Shown piece after piece: positions 5,192 through 13,631 of a DNA stretch of 33,014 nt (the first letter of the stretch is position 1; each line of letters starts with the position of its first letter). The DNA is taken from positions 1 to 33,014 of the forward strand of contig UQLB01000024.1 of assembly GCA_900541725.1 (NCBI GenBank), given 5' to 3'. This stretch comes from an uncultured Collinsella sp. (lineage in GTDB: Bacteria; Actinomycetota; Coriobacteriia; Coriobacteriales; Coriobacteriaceae). The position numbers and the translations under genes were made by a program. The notes beneath the pieces are model-generated. The model ran no database searches. It was given only the letters and a program-made list of their open reading frames with translations, and had not been told where the DNA came from.

Positions 5192-6718
5192 TTAGTCTGC
5201 TCGATAGTGCGAACCTAAGCTTTCAGTTCGCTTGCGCATGGCTTTGACCATTTCCTGCGCTAGTCGAATCTGCGACTGTAGGCGGGCGAGGGCTGCGATC
5301 TCGCTGTCATCGGTATGCGGCTTGCTCAGCGCCATGGCCTTGTCTTGCAGGCTTTCAAGCTGTTGCAGGGCCTCGGATAGGCCTGTTTCGGTCCTGTTGA
5401 TCATGCAATAGGTGCTCATCGTGTGCCTTAGGCTGTGTGTCAGGCGTTCGGCATCTGTTGCGGCTATGCCGTACTGGGGGAGGGCGATATCCGCCTTCAG
5501 GGCTGTCTCGGGCTCTTTCTGTGCTGCTTGGGCTGCCGATGCGCCCGCGATGCGCCCGAACACGATGCCGTTGGCGCTTGACAAGCCACCAATGCGGTCG
5601 GCGCCGTGCATGCCGCCTGTCGCCTCACCGCAAGCGTAGAGGCCCTCAACGCCCGTTTGCGCGGTCTTATCGATCTTGATGCCGCCGTTAGCGGCGTGGG
5701 CATACATCGCAACGCGCATCTCGTCAGTCGGGGCGATGCCGTGCTCGTCTTGCAGCCAGGTGGCAAAGGTCTGCACAAACTCTGGGACATCCTCGCGGGG
5801 AAAGTCGTAGTGGAGTGCCAGGCCTTCGACACCTGCCTGATCGATGACGAGATCGATAGTGCGGGAGGCCAAGCGTGACGTGAAGGGACCATATCCAGAG
5901 CGCTGCTCGAGCAGGTCGTCCAGCTTGTCGTCGGCAATATCTACCGGCTGGTCTACATGTACGTAGCGCCAGGTTTTCTCGTTGAAGACCAGGTTGCGCT
6001 TGGGCTCGATGAAGCCGGGCATCATCTGCATGAACTCTATATTAGTAAGTGTTGCGCCGTGCGCCAGCGCGATGGCCTGCGAGGAGCTGAGCACATCAGC
6101 CGACGTAAGGCTGCGCTCGAACAGGCCGCCTGTGCCACCGGTTGCGATGATCGTGGCCTTGGCAGCAAAGGGCACGATTCGATTTTCGGTGAGGTCGTAG
6201 AGCATGGTTCCGGTTATTCTGCCGTTCGTGTCCTCAACAAGGTCGATAAGCTCATGGCGGGGGAGCAGGCGAATGCCGAGCGACTCGATCCGGGTCGTCA
6301 GAGCGTCCTCAAGGGGCTTGCGGGTGAGGCCGCGCCACATGCGCGTCTTGTGGTCAAAGCAGGGGATAAATTGCTTTTGCTGAGCGCTTTCAGCGCTTTG
6401 CGGACGCTGGAGCTCAACACCCAGGTCTTGCTCGAGCCATTCAATTGCCTGGGGAATGCTGTGGACAAACGTCTGGACAAGATCGGGGTCGGCGACGCCG
6501 CCACCAACGGTCTGGATGGTATCGATAAGGTCTTGTTCGTCGTCTTCGTTAACGGGTCCGATAAGCCCCAAGCCCCAGGTTCCGGGGAAGAAGCTTGATC
6601 CACTCATAGTCTTGCCAGCGCTTGCCACAGTGACGGTCACGCCCGCGCGCGCCGCTTCGATGGCGGCGCAAAGGCCCGCAATGCCAGATCCAATTACCAG
6701 TACATCAGTCGATTCCAT
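5192..6718 (-). CDS. FAD-dependent oxidoreductase, fumarate reductase/aspartate oxidase family
   Basis: The encoded protein is 508 residues. The N-terminus has the FAD dinucleotide-binding motif VLVIGSGIAGLCAAIEAARAG (residues 5-25). A conserved ATGGTGGLFERS segment lies in the middle, and the C-terminal flavoprotein signature GLYACGEATGGMHGADRIGGLSSANGIVFGRIAG has the HGAxR arrangement of the family. Members oxidise or reduce dicarboxylate-like substrates, and the substrate here cannot be read. There are no nadA or nadC neighbours, so NadB is unlikely, and no heme- or FMN-binding domain or signal peptide is visible, so it looks like a cytoplasmic single-domain enzyme. The ATG at 6718 was chosen because AAAGGA precedes it; the in-frame extension to 6775 has no ribosome-binding site. 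It is a single-gene unit. Confidence 0.82.
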   Translation of the reverse strand: MESTDVLVIGSGIAGLCAAIEAARAGVTVTVASAGKTMSGSSFFPGTWGLGLIGPVNEDDEQDLIDTIQTVGGGVADPDLVQTFVHSIPQAIEWLEQDLGVELQRPQSAESAQQKQFIPCFDHKTRMWRGLTRKPLEDALTTRIESLGIRLLPRHELIDLVEDTNGRITGTMLYDLTENRIVPFAAKATIIATGGTGGLFERSLTSADVLSSSQAIALAHGATLTNIEFMQMMPGFIEPKRNLVFNEKTWRYVHVDQPVDIADDKLDDLLEQRSGYGPFTSRLASRTIDLVIDQAGVEGLALHYDFPREDVPEFVQTFATWLQDEHGIAPTDEMRVAMYAHAANGGIKIDKTAQTGVEGLYACGEATGGMHGADRIGGLSSANGIVFGRIAGASAAQAAQKEPETALKADIALPQYGIAATDAERLTHSLRHTMSTYCMINRTETGLSEALQQLESLQDKAMALSKPHTDDSEIAALARLQSQIRLAQEMVKAMRKRTESLGSHYRAD

Positions 6719-6910
6719 CGGATTCCTTTCTCGTCCGGCGCATTGTCGCACGGGTGATCGGCAATGGGGCCGCAAAGACTCGGCAAATCGGTAAAGGGCA
6801 CATATGGCAGGTGGGCGTCATGGGCGTTCTGATGCTCCATCTCATCACATCTCGTATATCGCCCCAACTGATATATCGGCATTAGCTACCCTGCGACAGT
6901 GCAAACAAAA

Positions 6911-6940
6911 AGAGCCGCCACCTTAAAAGGTAGCGGCTCT
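6911..6940 (-). terminator. Terminator of the NifU-like/GGGtGRT operon
   Basis: An 8-bp stem plus a 5-bp inner stem is interrupted by one C-A mismatch and closes on a 2-nt loop. On the minus strand it is followed by TTTTGTTT. It lies 35 bp after the stop of the GGGtGRT gene. Confidence 0.85.
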
Positions 6941-6974
6941 AAAGCTCAACTATATGAGCATCGCGCGGGCGCGA

Positions 6975-7979
6975 TTAGGCCTTGAGGGCCTCCTCGACGG
7001 CGACAGCGCAAGCGACGGTGGCACCGACCATGGGGTTGTTGCCCATGCCGATGAGACCCATCATGTCGACGTGCGCAGGCACGGAGGAAGAACCAGCGAA
7101 CTGGGCGTCGGAGTGCATACGGCCCATGGTGTCGGTCATGCCGTAAGAGGCGGGGCCGGCGCCCATGTTGTCCGGGTGCAGGGTACGGCCAGTGCCGCCA
7201 CCAGAAGCGACGGAGAAGTACTTCTTGCCAGCCTCGAGGCGCTCCTTCTTGTAGGTGCCAGCGACGGGGTGCTGGAAGCGCGTGGGGTTGGTGGAGTTAC
7301 CGGTGATCGAGATGTCGACGTTCTCGTGCCACATGATGGCAACGCCCTCGCGGACGTCGTCGGAGCCGTAGCAGTTAACGGCAGCGCGGGGACCATCGGA
7401 GTAGGGGATGGTCTCGACGACCTTGAGCTCGCCCGTGTAGTAGTCGAACTGGGTCTTCACGTAGGTGAAGCCGTTGATGCGGGCGATGATCTGAGCAGCG
7501 TCCTTGCCCAGACCGTTGAGGATGACGCGCAGCGGCTTCTTGCGAGCCTTGTTGGCGTTCAGAGCCAGGCCGATAGCACCCTCAGCGGCAGCGAAGGACT
7601 CGTGGCCAGCCAGGAAGGCGAAGCACTCGGTGTCGTCGGAGAGCAGCATAGCGCCCAGGTTGCCGTGGCCCAGACCGACCTTGCGGTCCTCGGCGACGGA
7701 GCCGGGAACGGTGAAGGCCTGGATGCCCTCGCCGATGATGGCAGCAGCCTCAGAAGCGGACTTGGCGCCACGCTTGACAGCGAGAGCGCAGCCGAGGGTG
7801 TAGGCCCACTCGGCGTTCTGGAAGGCGATGGACTGGGTGTTGTTGACGATCTCACGCGGGTTGAAGCCCTTGTCGGTGCAGATCTGCAGAGCTTCCTCGA
7901 GGGAGGCGATGCCGTTGTCGGCGAGGCACTTGTTGATCTTGTCAGCGCGGCGCTCGTAACCTTCGAACGTAACAGTCAT
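6975..7979 (-). CDS. GGGtGRT family protein
   Basis: The encoded protein is 334 residues. It carries the name-giving motif GGGTGRTLHPDNM (starting at residue 260) and other blocks that look strongly conserved (EIVNNTQSIAFQNAEWAYTLG, VGLGHGNLGAMLLSDDTECFAFLAGHESFAA, GMGNNPMVGATVA). The family is widespread in anaerobes and has no established biochemical role. It is routinely found next to an NifU-like scaffold gene, as here, 18 bp downstream of it. A GGGAGGGAAATAA ribosome-binding region precedes the ATG. I infer a function connected with Fe-S clusters or a metal-dependent process. Codon use is strongly biased to C/G-ending codons, suggesting high expression. Confidence 0.85.
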   Translation of the reverse strand: MTVTFEGYERRADKINKCLADNGIASLEEALQICTDKGFNPREIVNNTQSIAFQNAEWAYTLGCALAVKRGAKSASEAAAIIGEGIQAFTVPGSVAEDRKVGLGHGNLGAMLLSDDTECFAFLAGHESFAAAEGAIGLALNANKARKKPLRVILNGLGKDAAQIIARINGFTYVKTQFDYYTGELKVVETIPYSDGPRAAVNCYGSDDVREGVAIMWHENVDISITGNSTNPTRFQHPVAGTYKKERLEAGKKYFSVASGGGTGRTLHPDNMGAGPASYGMTDTMGRMHSDAQFAGSSSVPAHVDMMGLIGMGNNPMVGATVACAVAVEEALKA

Positions 7980-7997
7980 AGTTATTTCCCTCCCTTT

Positions 7998-8732
7998 CTA
8001 CTCGTGAACCGGGAACACGCTGGCGACGGAGTGAGTCTCCTCGTCGGTGCGCGGGTCGATGTACTTGGCAGCGTTCTCCCACTGACCATAGTGGCCCATA
8101 GCGCCAGCGATGGCCTCCTCGGGGGTCTTGCCGGCCTTGACGGCGTCGGTGAACTTGCCGAGGTTCAGGAACTCGAATGCGATGATCTCGTTCTTGTCGT
8201 TGAGAGCCATGCGGGTGACGTAGCCCTGAGCGAGCTCGAGGTAACGAGCGCCCTTGGCCTTGGTGCCGAACATGGTGCCGACCTGAGAGCGAAGGCCCTT
8301 GCCGAGGTCGTCGAGGGAAGCGCCCACGGGCAGGCCGCCCTCGGAGAACGCGGTCTGGCTGCGGCCGTAAACGATCTGCAGGAAGATCTCGCGCATAGCA
8401 ACGTTGATGGCGTCGCAGACGAGGTCGGTGTTGAGGGCCTCGAGGATGGTCTTACCGGGAAGGATCTCGGAAGCCATGGCGGCAGAGTGGGTCATGCCCG
8501 AGCAGCCGATGGTCTCAACGAGGGCCTCCTCGATGATGCCGTCCTTGACGTTCAGCGTGAGCTTGCAGGCGCCCTGCTGAGGTGCGCACCAACCCACACC
8601 GTGCGTAAGACCGGAGATGTCGGAAATCTCCTTAGCCTGGACCCACTTGCCCTCCTCGGGGATGGGTGCGGGGCCGTGGTATGCGCCCTTGGCAACGGGG
8701 CACATGTTCTCCACTTCCTGTGAGTACTGCAT
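7998..8732 (-). CDS. NifU-like iron-sulfur cluster assembly scaffold protein
   Basis: The encoded protein is 244 residues. The N-terminal part resembles IscU/NifU N-terminal scaffolds, with cysteines at 49, 56 and 77 (GWCAPQQGACKLTL, ETIGCSGMTHSAAMASEI), plus Cys11 and Cys106. It is about 100 residues longer than IscU; the extra C-terminal part (KGARYLELAQGYVTRMALNDKNEI, KTPEEAIAGAMGHYGQWENAAKYID) is specific to the version paired with GGGtGRT proteins. ATG 8732 follows GAGAGG by 4 bases and is preferred over an upstream ATG at 8816 that would add a proline/arginine-rich tail. It is first in a two-gene operon. It is distinct from the SufU encoded further along, so this genome carries at least two scaffold-like proteins. 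Confidence 0.82.
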   Translation of the reverse strand: MQYSQEVENMCPVAKGAYHGPAPIPEEGKWVQAKEISDISGLTHGVGWCAPQQGACKLTLNVKDGIIEEALVETIGCSGMTHSAAMASEILPGKTILEALNTDLVCDAINVAMREIFLQIVYGRSQTAFSEGGLPVGASLDDLGKGLRSQVGTMFGTKAKGARYLELAQGYVTRMALNDKNEIIAFEFLNLGKFTDAVKAGKTPEEAIAGAMGHYGQWENAAKYIDPRTDEETHSVASVFPVHE

Positions 8733-9135
8733 GCCTCTCCTCTCTATCGTGTTGGCGTCCCGTCTGGGGGTCGTGGCTGGCGATTGCCGGGCGACCCTTC
8801 GAAAGGGACATGACATGCAGCCCCTATAATACCGCGAAATGCACGGAATATTCGGCGAACGGCTCAGTTTTCGTAGCGAGAAGTCCGGAAGTTTTAATTG
8901 AAACGGTTTAACTCTATGTTCTGTGGTCGTGAACTTCCGTAGAGGGGGTCCGTCTTGGGCAAGCTTTTGGTCGGCTCTTGTAAGTGTTGCAGGGGTTGAC
9001 CTGTTGCAACGGTGCCGTTCGCCGCCTGTTTACTGCCTTTGGCCGCGCGAGTGTATTGTTTTGCGTGAATGTTTTGATGGCACGCTTCAATCGTGCTGTA
9101 TTGGATGGCAAGCAGATCCCGGCGAAGGGAGCGCC
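8733..9135. other. Intergenic region between divergent genes
   Basis: About 400 bp without a supported gene. It must contain the promoter of the NifU-like operon (a TATTAT on the minus strand near 8824-8829 is a possible -10) and that of the transposase. A 6-bp inverted repeat (8986-8991 with 9005-9010) is present. I see no clear REP palindrome that the neighbouring RAYT might act on. Confidence 0.4.
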
Positions 9136-9948
9136 ATGCAGCGCGTTTGGAGAACGGTTACCGGCTTTTACTATGTCTGTGCCCGCGGTACGGACAAGCA
9201 GCTCATCTTTGAGGGCGATGAAGACCGGTGGGAGTTTTTGGAGCTGATGCGCGAGTGCTGCCGCGAGGAGGGTGTGACGGTTATCGCCTGGTGCCTTATG
9301 GGCACTCACGTGCATTTGGTGCTTGCAGATTACGAGGACAGGATGAGCGCGGCGATGCACCGGTTGCTCTTGACGTACGCGCGGCGGTTCAATAAACGCA
9401 CGGGGCGCACAGGCCATCTGTTCCAGAACCGTTTTGACCGGCGCTCGCTCGATACCGACTGGCAGGTGATGGAGGCTATTCGCTCCGTACACGCCGATCC
9501 ACAGGAGGCGGGCGTTAGCCTAATCGAGCGTTATCCCTGGAGCAGCTTTGCGGAGCATTTGTGCGCTTACGACGGTGACGTGCCTGATGTCGCGAGGGGA
9601 TTTTCTGATCCTTCTTGCGTGCTTGAGCTCTTTGGTTCTGCCGAGGACTTTATTGCCCATTCGCTTTCGACGCCCGACGGCTGCGATCCAGCGATGCCCG
9701 TTCTGGAAGAGACGGAGTGGGAGCGGCATGCCTTTGCCGAAAAGTTGGCGAAGGGGCTCGGGGTTCCGCTCCACGGGGTTAAAGCCGCGCCGTCGGCGCA
9801 GCGCAATATCGTCATTCTTGGATTGCACGATGCCGGTTTTACGGTGCGTCAGATTGAGCGATATACGGGGATTGGCAAAAGTACCGTTTCTCGTATCGTG
9901 CGTGCCTGTGCACGAACGGCGGTGCAGACTGGCCGAAACGTGGCGTAG
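9136..9948 (+). CDS. REP-associated tyrosine transposase (RAYT, Y1/HUH type)
   Basis: The encoded protein is 270 residues. The Y1 transposase core shows the HUH motif THVHLVL (His58, His60) and a downstream tyrosine (Tyr81, LLLTYARRFNKRTGRTGHLFQNRF) that is the likely DNA-linking residue. Conserved YPWSS follows at about 133-137. The C-terminal 50 residues form a helix-turn-helix (DAGFTVRQIERYTGIGKSTVSRIVRA). RAYTs are single-copy, domesticated relatives of IS200/IS605 enzymes that process REP hairpins. No inverted ends or accessory TnpB are seen, so it is not an active insertion sequence in the normal sense. ATG 9136 has AAGGGAG 4 bases upstream; the open frame back to 8923 lacks coding character. 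Confidence 0.85.
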   Translation: MQRVWRTVTGFYYVCARGTDKQLIFEGDEDRWEFLELMRECCREEGVTVIAWCLMGTHVHLVLADYEDRMSAAMHRLLLTYARRFNKRTGRTGHLFQNRFDRRSLDTDWQVMEAIRSVHADPQEAGVSLIERYPWSSFAEHLCAYDGDVPDVARGFSDPSCVLELFGSAEDFIAHSLSTPDGCDPAMPVLEETEWERHAFAEKLAKGLGVPLHGVKAAPSAQRNIVILGLHDAGFTVRQIERYTGIGKSTVSRIVRACARTAVQTGRNVA

Positions 9949-10550
9949 GACTGCCTGTTCACCGCAGCTGGGGTCGCCCATATGCCACGACCATTGTTCT
10001 TAAAAGCCTGGTACGGTAACTGCACTTCTAAATATGCATAGAAAAATCGCCATCTTGCATAAAATAACGGCTCGGTCCGGGTTTGCCCGTGCCTACCCCC
10101 GTCTGCGCCGTGTAAATAACGGAGTTTTCAGCATCGTGTTGCTGTCGGCACCGCCGCAATCTTGCAACATACGGGTCCCGAAGCTATTGATTCCTGCCGT
10201 TGCGCCCCCGAAGCACGTGCCTGCGTCCCGTCAGACCGCGATGCTTGTTCTAAAACACAATATATATGCGCCTAAAGACATTGATTAACGCTTTCGATGC
10301 GTATACACACAGCTTGGCGTGCTGAATACTCGCAAAAATGCACGCCGCTCCCTATGGGACCCGTCTGCGGCAGGCGCGAAGCGAGTCGGAGCTTCGCGGA
10401 ACGGGGCTTGGCGCATTGCTTGGCGGGCCCGGGGCCCTGCCGCAGGCCTTTGGTGCTGTGGAAAACGCCCGTGCTCGCGTCTGGCTGTGTGGCAAATGTC
10501 AGACGGGGCGCCGGACGCGCGGACTTTGTGCGTTCGCGCTCATTAGGTAA
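9949..10550. other. Gene-poor region
   Basis: About 600 bp in which I can support no gene on either strand. The first part (10020-10290) is clearly more AT-rich than its surroundings and holds two similar elements, ATGCATAGAAAA near 10033 and TTGCATAAAATA near 10055. The second part (10340-10520) is GC-rich with several short palindromes (for example around GGGCCCGGGGCCC near 10425-10438). It may be a decayed gene or regulatory DNA. Confidence 0.4.
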
Positions 10551-10555
10551 AAACA

Positions 10556-10578
10556 GAGCCGCCCGTATCGGGCGGCTC
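10556..10578 (-). terminator. Terminator of the suf operon
   Basis: A perfect 10-bp stem with a TAT loop is followed on the minus strand by TGTTTTTACC. It lies 33 bp after the sufU stop codon. Confidence 0.85.
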
Positions 10579-10610
10579 GGCAATCAAAAAACTTGTATTC
10601 GGGGCATAAA

Positions 10611-11045
10611 CTACTGGTTTGTTTGCCCCTCGAGCATGCCGTCGAGGGTGCGCCAGGCGAGCTCGGCGCATTTGACGCGGGCGGGCATGTGCGAGATGTC
10701 CTGGAGCTGGGCGGCTTCGTCCAGGTCTTCCAGGTCGTCCTCGGAGAGCTTCTCGCCGCGGATCATGGCGAGGAAGAGTCCCGCCAAGCGATGCGCCTCC
10801 TCGACGGTCTCGCCGGTGATGAGGTCGGCCATGATGTCGGCGCTGGCCTGGCTTATGGCGCAGCCGTGCCCGGTAAACGAGGCTTCCTCGATTACATCGT
10901 TCTCGACACGCAGCTGCAAGGTGAGCTCGTCTCCGCAGCTGGGGTTGATACCGTCGTGCTCGTGCGTGGGAGCATCCATCTCGTACTTATAGTCGGGGTG
11001 CGAGTTGTGCTCCATAAACGTGGTGGAGGTGTACAGATTACCCAT
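10611..11045 (-). CDS. sufU: Fe-S assembly protein SufU (zinc-dependent sulfur acceptor)
   Basis: The encoded protein is 144 residues. In Gram-positive Suf systems SufU binds zinc and accepts persulfide sulfur from SufS. The ligand pattern is visible: NPSCGDEL (Cys and Asp two residues apart), GHGCAISQASADIM, and ARVKCAELAWRTL near the C-terminus, plus the insertion between the second and third blocks that separates SufU from IscU. The start ATG at 11045 overlaps the end of sufS by 8 bases, so translation is coupled. A longer frame upstream runs inside sufS and is not used. It is the last gene of the operon, followed by a terminator. Confidence 0.9.
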   Translation of the reverse strand: MGNLYTSTTFMEHNSHPDYKYEMDAPTHEHDGINPSCGDELTLQLRVENDVIEEASFTGHGCAISQASADIMADLITGETVEEAHRLAGLFLAMIRGEKLSEDDLEDLDEAAQLQDISHMPARVKCAELAWRTLDGMLEGQTNQ

Positions 11046-12363
11046 TGAACGTGCTCCAAACGTGATGCAGGCCGGCGACGAACTTGTCGATGTCGGCCTT
11101 GTCGTTGTAGAAGGCCACGCTGGCGCGGCAGCAGGCAAGGTTCTCGACGCCCAGCCAGGTGAGCAGCGGCTGCGCGCAGTGGTGGCCGGCGCGGATGCAG
11201 ACGCCGTCCATGTCCATGATGCTCGCGACGTCGTGCGGGTGAATTCCCTTGACGTTAAAGCTCACAACGCCGTGGTGGTTGTCCCAGTAGATGGAACCGA
11301 TGATTTGGACAAAGTCGAGCTGCATGAGTTCGCCCATCAGATAGTGGACGAGTGCCCGCTCGCGGGCCTGGATGTTCTCGTAACCCACCGTGTTGACCAG
11401 GTAGTCGAGTGCCGCACCCGTGGCGAAGATGCCGGCGGCGTCCTGCGTGCCGGCCTCGAATTTCTCGGGAACGGGCGCCCAGATGGCGTCCTGCTCGGTG
11501 ACCGAGTCGATCATCTCGCCGCCGGTGAGCATGGGCGGCATGGCGTTGAGCAGGTCCATTTTGCCCCACAGCACGCCGATGCCCATGGGGCCCATGGCCT
11601 TGTGCGCGCTAAAGGCAAAGAAGTCGGCGCCCAGGTCGGCCACATCGACCGGCATGTGCGGCAGCGACTGTGCACCGTCGACGACCAGGTAGCCGCCGTA
11701 CTTGTGCACGAGCTTGCCGAGGTTCTTGACTGGGTTCTCGACGCCCAACACGTTGGAGACCTGTCCCACGGCCAGGATCTTGGTCTTGGGACCCACCTTG
11801 GCAAGAACCTCCTCGGTGGTGAGCTGGCCGGTCTTGGTGGGGTAGAGGTAGACGAGCTTGGCGCCGGTCTCGTGGCAGACCTGCTGCCACGGAATCAGGT
11901 TGGAGTGGTGTTCCATGATGGTGATGACGACCTCGTCGCCCGGTTCGAGCACTGTGGGCGCAAAGCTCTTGGCGACCAGGTTGAGCGACTCGCTCGTGTT
12001 GCGGGTGAAGATGACCTCGTTGGCCTGTGAGGCACCGATGAGGTCGGCGATCTGCTGGCGGACTTTCGCGATGGCGTCGGTGGCCTCGACGGACAGCGAG
12101 TACAGGCCACGCAGGGGGTTGGCGTTCATGCGCTGATAGAAGTCGCGCTCGGCGTCGAGCACACAGGCAGGGCGCTGCGCGGTGGCGGCGCTATCGAGGA
12201 AGGCGATCTCGGGGTGCTGCTGGAAGAGCGGGAACTGCGCCTTGTAGGGGTTGGTCTCGATGTCCACGGTGGGCCAGCCGCGCGAGGCCTCGTCGCTGGC
12301 GTCGAGCTCCATGGGCTCAGGCGCGGTGCAGGTATCGCATTTAACGTGCTCGGTGTCGATCAT
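11038..12363 (-). CDS. sufS: Cysteine desulfurase SufS
   Basis: The encoded protein is 441 residues. It is a PLP enzyme that takes sulfur from L-cysteine and passes it to SufU for cluster assembly. The PLP-binding lysine is Lys255 in FSAHKAMGPMGIG, with DGAQSLPH (Asp229) and EHHSNL (His152/153) also in place. The catalytic cysteine is Cys396 in CIRAGHHCAQPLL, the short-loop layout of group II (SufS) desulfurases. There is an N-terminal extension of about 35 residues with a CDTC pair that typical SufS proteins lack; whether it binds metal is unknown. The start ATG overlaps the sufD stop (ATGA). Confidence 0.95.
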   Translation of the reverse strand: MIDTEHVKCDTCTAPEPMELDASDEASRGWPTVDIETNPYKAQFPLFQQHPEIAFLDSAATAQRPACVLDAERDFYQRMNANPLRGLYSLSVEATDAIAKVRQQIADLIGASQANEVIFTRNTSESLNLVAKSFAPTVLEPGDEVVITIMEHHSNLIPWQQVCHETGAKLVYLYPTKTGQLTTEEVLAKVGPKTKILAVGQVSNVLGVENPVKNLGKLVHKYGGYLVVDGAQSLPHMPVDVADLGADFFAFSAHKAMGPMGIGVLWGKMDLLNAMPPMLTGGEMIDSVTEQDAIWAPVPEKFEAGTQDAAGIFATGAALDYLVNTVGYENIQARERALVHYLMGELMQLDFVQIIGSIYWDNHHGVVSFNVKGIHPHDVASIMDMDGVCIRAGHHCAQPLLTWLGVENLACCRASVAFYNDKADIDKFVAGLHHVWSTFNG

Positions 12364-13631
12364 GCGAGCTCCTCTTCAAAGTTGTCGATCAGGTTGTTGC
12401 CCAGGCGGACGACGGCTGCGCAGGTGCGCTCGTCGCTGGCGGAAAGCGCGGCGTCCTCCAACTTGGCGCGGATGAACAGGTCCTCGGCGGCGTTTTGGTC
12501 AAGGCCGCGGCAGGCGAGGTAGAACAGCTGCTCGTCGCGGACGTGACCGATGGTGGCGCCGTGGTTGCCGGCGACGTCGTCCTCGTCGCAGAGAATGACG
12601 GGAACGGTCTTGTTGTCGACGCCCTTGTTGGCCAAAAGCACCGTCTCGCGCTCGGTGCCGGTTGCACCCTTGCAGCCGTGCACGAGGTCGATGGTGCCAC
12701 GGTAGACCTTCTTGGACGTGCCGGTCAGCACGCCGTTGGCGTCGATCTCGCACTCGGTCTTGCGACCGCGGTGGCGCAGCTCGTAGTTAAAGTCGCGCAC
12801 CTGCTCGCGGGCGCCAAGGTAGTCAGTATCGATGGTGACCTTGGCGGTATCGCCCAGCAGGTCGCCGGCAAGGCCGGTGGCGCTGGCGCCGGCACCCAGG
12901 ACGGTGTGCTGCACGTTGACGCGCGCGCCCTCGTCCAGGAACAGGCCGGTGTCGTCGAGTGCGATCCAGCTATCGTCGAGCGTCTGCGTGCAGGCCACGT
13001 TGACGGTGGCGTACTCGTGGGCACACACACGCAGCACGGAGCCCACGACACCTTCGCCGGCAACGGGGGAGTCCAGGGCAATCTGCAGGTTGAGCGTTGC
13101 CTGCGGGCGGGCGACGACGTCGATGGCGGCAATGGCCGCGGCAGCGTCGACGCCACTCACGCGCACGGTAACGGCGGCGTGCTGGTAGGCGGGAACATCG
13201 ATGACGATGCACTTGGTGGCGTGCTCGGTCAGATGCGCATAGGCAGCCTCGCCCATGCCGGTCTCGAAGGCCTCGGCGGGGGAGAGCTCCTCCTCGAGCT
13301 TGATGGCGCCAGCCTGGTAGACGGAGGTGGCGGGCACGTCGAGCTCGGTCTCGGGTGTGATGCGGGCGCGGTCGGCGGCATCACCGGGGGCGGAGGCGCG
13401 GCGCTCGGGGAAGCGCTCGGCCATGGCGTCCATGGCGGCGTCGAACGCGTCTGTCATGCCAATAAACTGCTCGTCCAAGCCCTCGACCTCGACGGCCTCG
13501 GCAGGAGCGACGGCAAGCTCGTCCGAAAGCTCAAGCTTGGTCTGGTTCATCTTGAGCCAACCCCAAGTGGCAGCAGGCATCGCATTAACCTGCTCAAGGG
13601 TGGTAGCAGCGGTGTTCGTGGTCTGTTTCAT
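12360..13631 (-). CDS. sufD: Fe-S cluster assembly protein SufD
   Basis: The encoded protein is 423 residues. It is the SufB-related partner in the SufBCD scaffold. The conserved C-terminal beta-helix end is present (AGNHGATIGHVRDEQLFYLACRGLDQNAAEDLFIRAKLE), including the HGATIG histidine. The N-terminal 130 residues are variable and rich in A and E. Lower similarity to SufB, the lack of a SufB-type SCQSL cysteine and its place after sufB identify it as SufD. ATG 13631 shares one base with the sufB stop (TAATG). A longer open frame upstream of it is antisense-like noise overlapping sufB. Confidence 0.88.
   Translation of the reverse strand: MKQTTNTAATTLEQVNAMPAATWGWLKMNQTKLELSDELAVAPAEAVEVEGLDEQFIGMTDAFDAAMDAMAERFPERRASAPGDAADRARITPETELDVPATSVYQAGAIKLEEELSPAEAFETGMGEAAYAHLTEHATKCIVIDVPAYQHAAVTVRVSGVDAAAAIAAIDVVARPQATLNLQIALDSPVAGEGVVGSVLRVCAHEYATVNVACTQTLDDSWIALDDTGLFLDEGARVNVQHTVLGAGASATGLAGDLLGDTAKVTIDTDYLGAREQVRDFNYELRHRGRKTECEIDANGVLTGTSKKVYRGTIDLVHGCKGATGTERETVLLANKGVDNKTVPVILCDEDDVAGNHGATIGHVRDEQLFYLACRGLDQNAAEDLFIRAKLEDAALSASDERTCAAVVRLGNNLIDNFEEELA

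Noticed and set aside
5192..6718. nadB (L-aspartate oxidase)
   Set aside because: The fold and FAD motifs fit, but nadA and nadC are absent nearby, and the signature reads HGADRIGGLSSAN where NadB has HGANRLASNSL.
6954..8723. A plus-strand open frame of 589 codons opposite the GGGtGRT and NifU-like genes
   Set aside because: It is the antisense shadow of two clearly conserved genes with strong third-position GC bias. Its product is a Val/Gly/Leu/Asp-rich sequence without domains.
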